Shown here piece by piece: positions 1 through 12,600 of a stretch of 60,000 nt of DNA. The notes beneath the pieces are model-generated. The model was not told where the DNA came from and did not search any database. It saw nothing but the letters and a program-made list of their open reading frames with translations. This DNA comes from Nematostella vectensis (lineage: Eukaryota > Cnidaria > Anthozoa > Actiniaria > Edwardsiidae), in NCBI RefSeq assembly GCF_932526225.1, contig NC_064042.1, positions 436,001 to 496,000 of the forward strand, in the 5' to 3' direction. Both the position numbers and the translations under genes were made by a program. Each line of letters begins with the position of its first letter. Within the stretch, counting starts at the first letter, position 1.

Positions 1-7
1 TGCAGAT

Positions 8-178
8 ATGCATCCAACCAAGGTGTTGGCATCTACTCTTAAGCCAAATAATAGCACAGGTTCTTTGACAAATCTCAAATCGAACAAGGAGAGAAAAGCA
101 GAATCACCCCTCTCAATAAAATGCTCAAAATACCACACAAGGGAGAGAGATCAGCAAGTGGTAATGATTCATTTGTAG
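8..178 (+). other. Short open stretch, origin unknown
   Basis: An ATG at 8 opens 56 codons (MHPTKVLASTLKPNN start) to a TAG. It is Ser/Lys rich and does not resemble a dynein. The first five bases TGCAG look like an acceptor, so it could be the edge of an exon or simply intron. I cannot assign it. Confidence 0.15.
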
Positions 179-369
179 TGTTTCCTCATTATTTATCACC
201 TTAACTAATTATTGTGCTGATTTGTGCAGTGGAAATTATTATTTCGTAGAGAATCCTTCTTATTTTATCATCTTATTTCCATCATTGTTCTACTTTATGC
301 AGTGGAAATGATTTATTCATAGTGTTTCCTTGAATGGAAAGTGTGCTAAAATTGTAAGTCGTATTATAT

Positions 370-466
370 GTTACATACTTTGCTGACGAAGCCTGATAAG
401 CCTCTGGCTTCGGCTTTTCCCTTATTGTATATACATAAAGAAATCCAATAAAGATTGATTGATTGG
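370..466 (+). mobile_element. Possible 3' end of a CR1/L2-like LINE
   Basis: A GACGAAGCC..GGCTTCGGC hairpin-like stretch, then TTATTGTATATA and an AATAAAGATTGATTGATT tail. Short tandem tails after an AATAAA-like signal are usual at the ends of CR1/L2-type LINEs. No coding part is present. Confidence 0.3.
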
Positions 467-496
467 ACTATAAACTCTCTGATGCAAATTATTCAG

Positions 497-688
497 GATG
501 GCTCATCCCAAGCACAGAGCAACTTGAAATTTCTGTCGACCCTGAAAGGTCCTTGTGAGGAGCTAGCGCAAGCTCAGCCCAAAGATGTGCCTGCCATGTT
601 GCCACGCATCCTCCACACTATTCGGATGGTCTGGATGAACTCTGAGCACTACCGAAGCAGGGAAAGGCTCACAGGTATCTTGAGAAAG
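497..688 (+). CDS. DNAH2: DNAH2 exon 1 of window (tail, DHC_N1)
   Basis: 64 codons, DGSSQAQS to GILRK, phase 0 in and out. The acceptor is ATTCAG and the donor is GTAATG. The upstream exon lies outside the window. Confidence 0.9.
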
Positions 689-3600
689 GTAATGCTATTT
701 ACACTGCTCAAAATGCCTGGAATCTTGGTGGTTATTCAATGGAATCTCAATTCTCAACATACAGCAATTTTACTTCTACTGTATTAATTATATTTTGGGT
801 CCTGACAAAGGTGGAATACATAGTGATGCAATTGTACGGTATATTGCAATACAGATTCATACAGTAGTATCAAGGTATTTTGTAATGATAACTTGAACTG
901 AAGTCTCTAGTATGGCATGGCAATAAAGCAGTCACTTCCCAAAGTCCTCATATATATTGTCATATTTTTATTCGTGAATGCTTGTAATTGGGGGGACTAC
1001 TGCGTGACTCCATCGTCAGATGGATTGATGGTGCTGTGCTTTTTCAACACAGCAATCCTTAGATCATCCTGTAAACTTCCGGTGTTCAACTTCCGGTTAG
1101 AGCTTAGTACTATAAAAGGGCTTTGTCATTGACCTGTGACCACTTCTTCCCAATCAACTAAACTAAATATCAAACAAAACTTGTACAAACACATGGCCCC
1201 TGCTTATTCATTGAATAATGATTTTGCACCTTTCTAGAATGTTTAAGGGTATACTGACATTAGTGTTGCTCAGTAACGACGTTGCTACGCTGGTTACGTT
1301 GAGCGCGCGCATATAACACATTCCAAGCTTTCCTGAAGTAAAAGCAATAAAAATATGCGTTTCAAGGTTCCCAAAAATTGACTTCAAGTTGATCTCAGCC
1401 TTTTGGGGTGATGATATTTCCAATGTTTTGTAAAAACGAAGATTCAGCGAAGATTTAGTCAAGCCAACCTTTTTTAAGCCAAAGTTTTCAATTCACTACC
1501 TACGCGCTGCAAACACTAAACGCTCGCGCACGCACTGAAAATTTTATTTCAAAGTAGCGAGCGCTATATCAGAATTTAAAAATACTTTTCCAATTTTAAT
1601 CATGACATGACAGATGTCGTTCCTTTAATGTATATATATACCATGAAACACTATTGGATTTTGTTTTTAAACTTCATTTAAATTTCATCATGTGAGATAT
1701 CAGTGTGTCTGAGCAGGGCGAATGAGCACGCGCAGGCTTTGTTTCACTTCCGGTTCTGCGTTTTCTAAAAAAAAAGCTTTTTTTGTCGCCAAGTTATTTC
1801 AAAACACAATATTTTTCTGTATTCCTTTTTATGAAATTATAGCCAAGCATGGTTTTAGTGTTAATCTAACAGAAACCAAAATTATATCAAATAATCTGAA
1901 TTTCAGGACCTTTGAAAAATCATAAAAAACAATTACTCAATCATTTCTAAAACGCATGCTTGGCTTAATGTGCCCATCCCTCAAGATTCATAAAACCTAT
2001 TTAATATTTGTTTTCGAGCAATTTTACTTGAAATATTTGCTTTTATCTGTATCTATGACGTCACATTATGACGTCACTGAGTAACGTCATCATAATAGTC
2101 AGCACACTTGTGGTGGTCAACTTTGCAAATATCAGACCCATATAACTTTCCACAAAGCTTTTATGCTATATTCAATTTTCCTTAGCAACAGATGTCAGTA
2201 CACCCTTAACATGCATAAAAAACTTTGTTTGACAGAAGTGTGATAAATTATTGCGGGTATTTTATTTTATTTCCGTAAAAAATATGCTGAAATTTGACAT
2301 GCTAGCAAAAAGCAACAACCTGAGTTTTATTTCCAGTGATAGCACATTTTTTTTTACTTTTTATAATAGTAATAGTTATACTGTTCTTGGTGTGTCATGA
2401 CAACAAAAAGATGTACTCTCAGCATCTTGGATGTTTTCATGCTTTATTCAGTATCCTGTATATCTTTTTTAATATATTTTTTTCCAAGGTGCATGGCCTA
2501 CATACACCTTGAAAAACTGTCTGTTTCTTGTCACATTTGTAACTTTTCTCTTTCTCCAATAAGGTGAGCAATGAAATCATCAAGCGATGCAGCACCAAGA
2601 TCAATCTTGATGACATCTTTGAGGGGCGTATCCGCACCAGTGTGGACGGCTTACAAGAGAGCATCCAGTGCTGTGAGGCTTGGAAGGAGATTTATGAGAG
2701 GGTAAGGGTTATCTTACCTGTTAACTGCAAGGCTTGAAAGGAGATCTATGAGAGGGTAAGGGTTATCCTACCTGTTAAATGTAAGGCTTGGAAGGAGATC
2801 TATGAGAGGGTAAGGGTTATCTTATCTGTTAACTGTGGGGCTTGGAAGGAGATCTACAAGAGGGTAAGGGTTATCTTACCTGTTAACTGTGAGGCTTGGA
2901 AGAAGATCTATTAGAGGGTAAGGGTTATCTTACCTGTTAACTGTGAGGCTTGCAAGGAGGCCTATGAGAAGGTAAGGGTTATCTTATCTGTTAACTGTGA
3001 GGCTTGGAAGGAGATCTATGAAAGGGTTAGGGTTATCTTACCTGTTAACTGTTGGGGCTGGAAGGAGATCTATTTGAGGGTAAGGGTTATCTTACCTGTT
3101 TACTGTGAGGCTTGGATTAGTCTATTGTGGCAAAGGGGTTTTTGTAAATTCTCCTAACATACATATCTTTTTGGTAATTGGATGTGGTAAGGATAGTTTT
3201 TTTATAGCTCATCACAAATTAATAGCAGTAGAGAGAATACTCAAACCATTCTGTCTTTTTGGGGACATTTATGCACATAAAGCAAAAATTTAGCACTTCG
3301 CATGTATGTAAGATCATCTTAAAGGTTGAGTGTCATCTTGACCTTCACAACTTGTGATGTGTAATGCTGCTTACTGTAAATGTTGCTCTTTATTTGTTTA
3401 TTTATCAGATCAGCCGAGTACACTCCAAGCTTTCAAGTGAGCTGTGGATACTGGATCACAGTAGTATCTTTGCACAAGTTGATGCCTTTGTTCAGAGGTG
3501 CAAAGACTTGCTAGAGGTAAGACATAATGTTATAGTTACAGTATCTAATGGCTTATTATATGGCAATGACTGTACATGCACTGTGATTGGCTAATAAGCC

Positions 3601-6600
3601 TTTCAAGCTATAAGCATGCACGCCCACTCACCATGGAAACCTACCTCAACTACTGTCATGCAGCGCACACTTCATTTAGTGCAAGCTTAAAAATGCACCT
3701 GCTGCATTCTGTTAGTTGAGGTAGGTTTCTATGGTAATGTGCGCACAAACTTATAGCTGGAATGGCCTATTGGTGGTCATGACTTTCTTGTAGACATTAG
3801 GGAATTTTACTTCCCTACAGAAAATTAAAAAAGGAGAATTTGTAAAAAAAATACCCAATAAGAAACAAATCACTAACCTCGATCATTAGGTCATCAACAT
3901 AAAGCCTTGTTAAATACACCAAAGCCTTCAGTTATTTCTTGGTGTGACATCATCACTCTTGGTTAGTAAGTAGTTAATGATGGGTGCATCATAGGAATGA
4001 TGATATTTGCGCCATAATGGTTGTGTTAATGTTTCATTTAGGTATGTGAAGGGCAGATGCACTTTGCCCGTATGTACAATGGAGAACAATCTCCCCTTCC
4101 ATGTTTCCATGGCGTGCGTGGACCAGAAATTGTGCGCAACTTGCTTGAGATTGAGGCCACGTTTGAAAAGAACATTCAGATTCTCAAGGCTGTGAAAAAG
4201 ACTATCCTTGATGTCAAGGCAACAACATGGCATGACGACTTCAACAGGTATTTTAGCACCCGGAGTGCCTTATGTAATGTAGGTTAAGTGTAATGTAGGT
4301 TAAATAAAACTGAATCCTCATCACCATCAAGAGGCTCCACTTCTAAAGCTGTTTGTTTCTTAGGTTCCGTGCTGGTGTCAAAGATCTGGAAGTCATGGTA
4401 CAAAACTTGATTGCATCAGCATTTGAGACCGTCACTACTGTCAAGGAAGGGGTAGAGATTCTAGACATCTTCCAGCACCTGTCGACACGCGAGGTGAGTT
4501 TAGAAATTGAAATTAAAATTAATTTTAGCAGAAGGCCTCACGCTGGAAATAAAGGTTGCCATTATTTGTTACCTAGTACATATCTTCTTGTTTGCTATTG
4601 ACCAAAAGGCAAAAGGCATCACGCTGGAAAATGGTTTCACATTCACTTGGATTTTATAACAATTGAATGTCAAAGTATGAAGAAATAATACGGTATTCCA
4701 AATTGAAGATCTGATTGCTAAATGCTGCTCTTGGAAACATTTTACTTAACCATAGCTTATCTTTGAGTAAGAAATTGGAAAATTTAGAATACTGTAAGGC
4801 ACAAGAGAAGTGAATTTATTAAACATTGACAGAAGTATTAGCTAAGACTGTGGCTGTAATATATAAAGCTTATTATATGAACCTGATAATTGTACTGCCA
4901 TTACTTTAGGCAATACGAAGGACAATTGACAAAAAGACAGTTGAGGTCTACCAGCTTTTCAATGAGGAACTCAACCTTGTGAAGAAAGAGTTTAACACCA
5001 AGACAGTCGATCTGCCTCCACTCTATCCTAAGTATGCTGGCTCTGCTAGCTGGGCACGTATGTTGAAGAGACGCATTGACAAGTCTATGAATGTCCTTAG
5101 CAAGGCGTTTTTCCTGCCACAAATCGGCAGTGGCGATGAGATCAGGACGCAGTACCAGCAGCTTGCTCAGGTATGGTACAAATGTTAAAAACAATATCCT
5201 AAATCTGACTTACAAAGAATAGTCAATAGTGTCTACCACTAGGCGTGGCCACTGTGTTCTTCTCATATCCCTTGCCTCTCTTATCATGGAATAAATTTTG
5301 TTGTTGTTGTTGTTTTTGTTGTTGTTTTTGTTGTTGTTGTTGTTATTTGTTGTTGTTGTTGTTGTTGACATTGTCCCTCTTCCTTGGGTGTAAAATAAGA
5401 TAAAAGAAATTCCACTATTGCCTCATTTTTGTTACTCAGGCTCTGGATGAATTTGTGCGGAAAACATTCAATGAGTGGACAGCAACAGTAGATAAGGTTT
5501 GTCCCAGACAAAACTGCACTAGAGTACCTTGTGTTATTGGATAACACACTCACACTGTACTAGAGTACCGTGTGTTATTGGACAACACGCTAACAATGCA
5601 CTAGAGTACCTTGTGTTATTGGATAACACGCTAACACTGCACTAGAGTACCTTGTGTTATTGGATATCACGCTAACAATGCACTAGAGTACCGTGTGTTA
5701 TTGAACAACACGCTAACAATGCACTAGAGTACCATTTGTTATTGGACAACACGCTAACAATGCACTAGAGTACCATGTGTTATTGGATATCACGCTAACA
5801 ATGCACTAGAGTACCTTGTGTTATTGGATATCACGCTAACAATGCACTAGAGTACCATGTGTTATTGGATATCACGCTAACAATGCACTAGAGTACCTTT
5901 TGTTATTGGATATCACGCTAACAATGCACTAGAGTACCATGTGTTATTGGACAACACGCTAACAATGCACTAGAGTACCATGTGTTATTGGATATCACGC
6001 TAACAATGCACTAGAGTACCGTGTGTTATTGGACAACACGCTAACACTGCACTAGAGTACCATGTGTTATTGGACAACACGCTAACAATGCACTAGAGTA
6101 CCTTGTGTTATTGGATAACACGCTAACAATGCACTAGAGTACCATGTGTTATTGGATATCACGCTAACAATGCACTAGAGTACCGTGTGTTATTGGATAA
6201 CACGCTAACAATGCACTAGAGTACCATGTGTTATTGGATAACACGCTAACACTGCAATAGAGTACCGTGTGTTATTGGATATCACGCTAACACTGCACTA
6301 GAGTACCTTGTGTTATTGGATAACACGCTAACACTGTACTAGAGTACCATGTGTTATTGGATAACACGCTAACAATGCACTAGAGTACCATGTGTTATTG
6401 GATAACACGCTAACACTGCACTAGAGTACCGTGTGTTATTGGATAACACACTCACACTGTACTAAAGTCCTTTTGTTATTGGACAACACGCTAACACTGC
6501 AGTAGAGTACCGTGTGTTATTGGATATCACGCTAACAATGCACTAGAGTACCTTGTGTTATTGAATACCACGCTAACAATGCACTAGAGTACCATGTGTT

Positions 6601-9600
6601 ATTGGACAACACGCTAACAATGCACTAGAGTACCATGTGTTATTGGATAACACGCTAACAATGCACTAGAGTACCATGTGTTATTGGATAACACGCTAAC
6701 AATGCACTAGAGTACCATGTGTTATTGGATATCACGCTAACAATGCACTAGAGTACCTTGTGTTATTGGATAACACGCTAACAATGCACTAGAGTACCGT
6801 GTGTTATTGGATAACACACTCACACTGCACGAGAGTACCTTGTGTTATTGGACAACACGCTAACAATGCACTAGAGTACCTTGTATTATTGGATAACACG
6901 CTCACTGCACTTGACCATGTGTTATTGGACAACACGCTAACAATGCACTAGAGTACCGTTTGTTATTGGACAACACGCTAACAATGCACTAGAGTACCAT
7001 TTGTTATTGGACAACACGCTAACAATGCACTAGAGTACCTTGTGTTATTGGATAACACGCTAACAATGCACTAGAGTACCTTGTGTTATTGGATATCACG
7101 CTAACAATGCACTAGAGTACCATGTGTTATTGGATATCACGCTAACAATGCACTAGAGTACCATGTGTTATTGGATATCACGCTAACAATGCACTAGAGT
7201 ACCTTGTGTTATTGGACAACACGCTAACACTGCACTAGAGTACCTTGTGTTATTGGACAACACGCTAACAATGCACTAGAGTACCATGTGTTATTGGATA
7301 TCACGCTAACAATGCACTAGAGTACCTTGTGTTATTGGATATCACGCTAACAATGCACTAGAGTACCTTGTGTTATTGGACAACACGCTAACACTGCACT
7401 AGAGTACCATGTGTTATTGGATAACACACTAACACTGCACTAGAGTACCGTGTGTTATTGGATAACACACTCACACTGTACTAAAGTCCTTTTGTTATTG
7501 GACAACACGCTAACACTGCAGTAGAGTACCGTGTGTTATTGGATATCACGCTAACAATGCACTAGAGTACCTTGTGTTATTGGACAACACACTCACACTG
7601 TACTAGAGTACCTTGTGTTATTGGATATCACGCTAACAATGCACTAGAGTACCATGTGTTATTGGATATCACGCTAACAACGCACTAGAGTACCTTGTGT
7701 TATTGGACAACACGCTAACAATGCACTAGAGTACCTTGTGTTATTGGATATCACGCTAACAATGCACTAGAATACCATGTGTTATTGGACAACACGCTAA
7801 CAATGCACTAGAGTACCGTGTGTTATTGGATATCACGCTAACAATGCACTAGAGTACCTTGTGTTATTGGATAACACGCTAACAATGCACTAGAGTACCA
7901 TGTGTTATTGTACAACACGCTAACACTGCACTAGAGTACCTTGTGTTATTGGATAACACGCTAACAATGCACTAGAGTACCATGTGTTATTGGACAACAC
8001 GCTAACACTTCACTAGAGTACCGTGTGTTATTGGATAACACACTCACACTGTACTAGAGTACCTTGTGTTATTGGATAACACGCTAACAATGCACTAGAG
8101 TACCATGTGTTATTGGACAACACGCTAACACTTCACTAGAGTACCATGTGTTATTGGATATCACGCTAACAATGCACTAGAGTACCTTGTGTTATTGGAT
8201 AACACGCTAACAATGCACTAGAGTACCTTGTGTTATTGGATATCACGCTAACAATGCACTAGAGTACCTTGTGTTATTGGACAACACGCTAACACTGCAC
8301 TAGAGTACCTTGTGTTATTGGACAACACGCTAACAATGCACTAGAGTACCTTGTGTTATTGGATAACACGCTAACACTGCACTAGAGTACCTTGTGTTAT
8401 TGGATATCACGCTAACAATGCACTAGAGTACCGTGTGTTATTGGATATCACGCTAACAATGCACTAGAGTACCTTGTGTTATTGGACAACACGCTAACAA
8501 TGCACTAGAGTACCGTGTGTTATTGGATATCACGCTAACAATGCACTAGAGTACCTTGTGTTATTGGACAACACGCTAACAATGCACTAGAGTACCGTGT
8601 GTTATTGGATATCACGCTAACAATGCACTAGAGTACCTTGTGTTATTGGATATCACGCGAACAATGCACTAGAGTACCGTTTGTTATTGGACAACACGCT
8701 AACAATGCACTAGAGTACCATTTGTTATTGGACAACACGCTAACACTGCACTAGAGTACCTTGTGTTATTGGATAACACGCTAACAATGCACTAGAGTAC
8801 CATGTGTTATTGGACAACACGCTAACACTGCACTAGAGTACCTTGTGTTATTGGACAACACGCTAACAATGCACTAGAATACCTTGTGTTATTGGACAAC
8901 ACGCTAACAATGCACTAGAGTACCTTGTGTTATTGGACAACACGCTAACACTGCACTAGAGTACCATGTGTTATTGGACAACACGCTAACACTGCACTAG
9001 AGTACCTTGTGTTATTGGATAACACGCTAACACTGCACTAGAGTACCTTGTGTTATTGGACAACACGCTAACACTGCACTAGAGTACCTTGTGTTATTGG
9101 ACAACACGCTAACACTGCACTAGAGTACCTTGTGTTATTGGACAACACGCTAACACTGCACTAGAGTACCTTGTGTTATTGGATAACACGCTCACTGCAC
9201 TTGACCTTGTGTTATTGGACAACACGCTAACAATGCACTAGAGTACCATGTGTTATTGGACAACACGCTAACACTGCACTAGAGTACCTTGTGTTATTGG
9301 ACAACACGCTAACACTGCACTAGAGTACCTTGTGTTATTGGATAACACGCTAACACTGCACTAGAGTACCATGTGTTATTGGACAACACGCTAACACTGC
9401 ACTAGAGTACCTTGTGTTATTGGACAACACGCTAACAATGCACTAGAGTACCTTGTGTTATTGGACAACACGCTAACAATGCACTAGAGTACCTTGTGTT
9501 ATTGGACAACACGCTAACAATGCACTAGAGTACCATTTGTTATTGGACAACACGCTAACACTGCACTAGAGTACCATGTGTTATTGGATAACACGCTTAC

Positions 9601-12600
9601 ACTGCACCAGAGTCCTTGTTTAATTAGATAACACGGTCACAATGAACTTGAGTACCTTGTGTTATTGGAGAACACTGCACTAGAGTACATTGATTATTGT
9701 GTTTCTTATTATTTGTGTTTTTTTTTATTATTTCACTCTTGATTGATCCACAAATTCTACAGCTACTGTAATCCTACTGTTGTGTTTTAAAGGACTGTGG
9801 CAGACTGCTCGAGATTCCTCTAATGAGGCGGAGTGCAGAGAGAGCAGGCACACTTGACCTGAACTTTGACAAGTAAGCCTTTATTCCAGTGCCCTGAAAT
9901 GCTGCTGACGATTTTTGCATAATTATGTGTGTGGCTTTGTATGTCAACATACATGTATATACATTATTGTGTTCAGCTTCTTGTTAGTGCTCGAATAATT
10001 AAATATTTGCACTCTATATTTGCACTCCATATTGTGCACTTCCGATTGGGTATGAATGATTGTATATTTGTGTCTTAGTATTTGTGTTTTTTATTTCCAT
10101 TGGATGATGAGATATTTACACCTTACTGTGTACGGCCTTGTTTGTCTACTGGATGGTGACATATTTGTGCTACAATTGTGCAGGGTGCTGCTGAAGCTCT
10201 TTAATGAGATCCATTACTGGGAGAAGCTGATGTTGGAGACACCGCACTATGTGTCTGAGGTGTACCAGAAGAAGGAGGATCTGCGCATCCTCAGAGAGAA
10301 CGTCCTGCTCGTGGTCAGAGACTACAACAGGTACCCCACACTCACCATTCACGCACTGGTGTAGGGTAGCCAGCATCGGACACACCCCCTATTTCCAGAT
10401 ATTGAGTTTATAAATATAGAGAAGGAAATAAAAAAAAACATTTTTTCTTAGGATAATTGCTGTCCTGTCACCTGAAGAGCGGGGCCTGTTTAGGGAGAGA
10501 ATCCGGTCCCTGGACAAGAAGATCCATCCTGGCCTCACTAAACTATCATGGGCGTCTAAAGGCATCTCTGATTACTTCATTGGCGAGTGTAGGAACAACT
10601 GTAGCAAGGTAAGAATATCAACAATTGCTCACTCATCTGATTGGTGTTCACAACAAGTCTGTTAACCATTGTTTGTGTACAAATTTTAGAGAAGAGAAGT
10701 TCATCAAATCAAGATGATATGTTTCTTTCACGGCTACCTTCACTTCCAGCATCTTACATTTTTAAACAGCAACTACATAGTTTGCTACATTTGTTGACAA
10801 TTTTTTCTATTCAATTAAATAAATACTCATCTTTAGGTTCAAGGTATTGTTGACGACTACAAGAACGCAAACCTGGTGATCAGCAAGAACTGCATCAAGA
10901 TCAGTGAGATGTTACTGGTCAAGATAGACAGCAAAAGAGTCTATGATAACCTGGAGTTTGAAGAGGAACAAGTAAGTGATTTATTATGAACACCATGCAG
11001 GCCTGTAATACAACACCATGTACACCATGCATCATACCTGTGTGATTGATGTATTTTCTCCATCACAGAAAAAGCACATGGGTCTTGTGCAGACACGGCT
11101 TCAAGTTGCGCACGTTGAGATTGTTGGCACCATGAAGAACACTCACGAAGTCTTCAAGAACGATGGACAAGAGGTACAATAAGGAAAGCAATAGATCGCC
11201 CCCAGTTTACAGTACAGAGAGCTGAGTTCAAAAGCTCTCCTGTTGTTGTTGCGCTACACATGTTTTATACTGAAGTTTTTGTTGTTTTGTTTCACATGTC
11301 ACTTTACTCATTGTTTTTATTGGTTCTAAGCATAATTGTTGCATTGCACATGTCACTGTTCTTGTTGCGTTACCTAGGTCCAAGCGCACTGGTTGCGTTA
11401 CACTGAGAAGATGGACCGCATGGTGGAAGAAGCCTTCCGTCTGAACGTCAAGTGGTCGCTGCAGGAGTTGTCACGTGCTATTAACGGGGATGGCAAGAGT
11501 ATTCCTAACCCTTTGCTACGAGTCAAGGTCGTACTGGAAGGAGACAAAGTGGAGTTCTCACCGACTCTAACCAAGCTTGCCAGTATGATGGATAACATCG
11601 CAAGTACACTCACCACATGTTTGCAGATCTTCAAAAGACTTCCAGACCTGTTAACACGAAAAAAGTCCATCAAAGAGGTAAGAGAGGGGATTGATATATA
11701 GGGCAAGGAGGTAGATTGGCAATTAGTAAGTCACAGTAAACGAAGGAAGCTCGCGGCGCTCGTTACTGTTTAAACATCTTCTAACACTGAGCCACAGGCT
11801 CTCATTGACCAACTCGGGTTCTGAAAAGTCCTGAAAGCTGCTGAGTTAAGGTTCCTGAACTCCTGAAAAGTTATGTTCATTTTCAGCCGGTACACCTGGT
11901 GATAGAGAGAGATGAGGAAACGAAAAAGATCCAAACAAGCATCAAGGCGGGCATGTCCGCTAATGCGTCACACTTGCAGTCATACCTCAGTACTTGGGAT
12001 GGGTAAGTAAGGCAGACATGTTTGGTAATTTGGTTTGTCTTTTGCTCCGACGAAGGGCTAACGCTCGATACGTCAGCGCAACTACTCTACGGCGTTTAAC
12101 ATACCTTTTCAACCTTGTGTTAATTTATACCTTGTTTGGTAATGCGTCACATTTGCAGTCTTAGCTCAGTACTTGGGATGGGTATGTAAGGCTGGCATGC
12201 CAGCAGAACATCTTGGAAACAATTACTGCATAACACATAACGAGTGCCTAATTAATATTATGGGAATCTATAATGGGAATCTTGCAAAATCCGAACAACA
12301 ATCTGTTTTTTATTTCCTCTTCAGGTACCGGGAAATCTGGGAGATCCAGAAAGACGCATTTATCCGTCGCTACCAGCGCTTGAACCCACCCGTATCATCG
12401 TTTGATGCTGACATAGCAAGATACACCGAGATCGCCAATAACTTTCAGAAAGAGGAGACAGTGTTGAATATCGACTTCGTGCTGTTAGACTGCTCGCCCC
12501 TCAAGTTTGCTCTCCTGAGTCACTGTAACGAGTGGCAGAGCAAGTTCACCACTCTACTGCGGGAAATGGCTAGCCAGAAGCTCATGGAGCTCAATAACTT

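Noticed and set aside
917-1132. 71-codon ORF in intron 1
   Set aside because: Low-complexity hydrophobic frame, no recognised domain, inside an intron.
5510-9690. Regularly spaced repeats resembling a CRISPR array
   Set aside because: There are no unique spacers: the whole 41-bp period is conserved, and the context is a eukaryotic intron.
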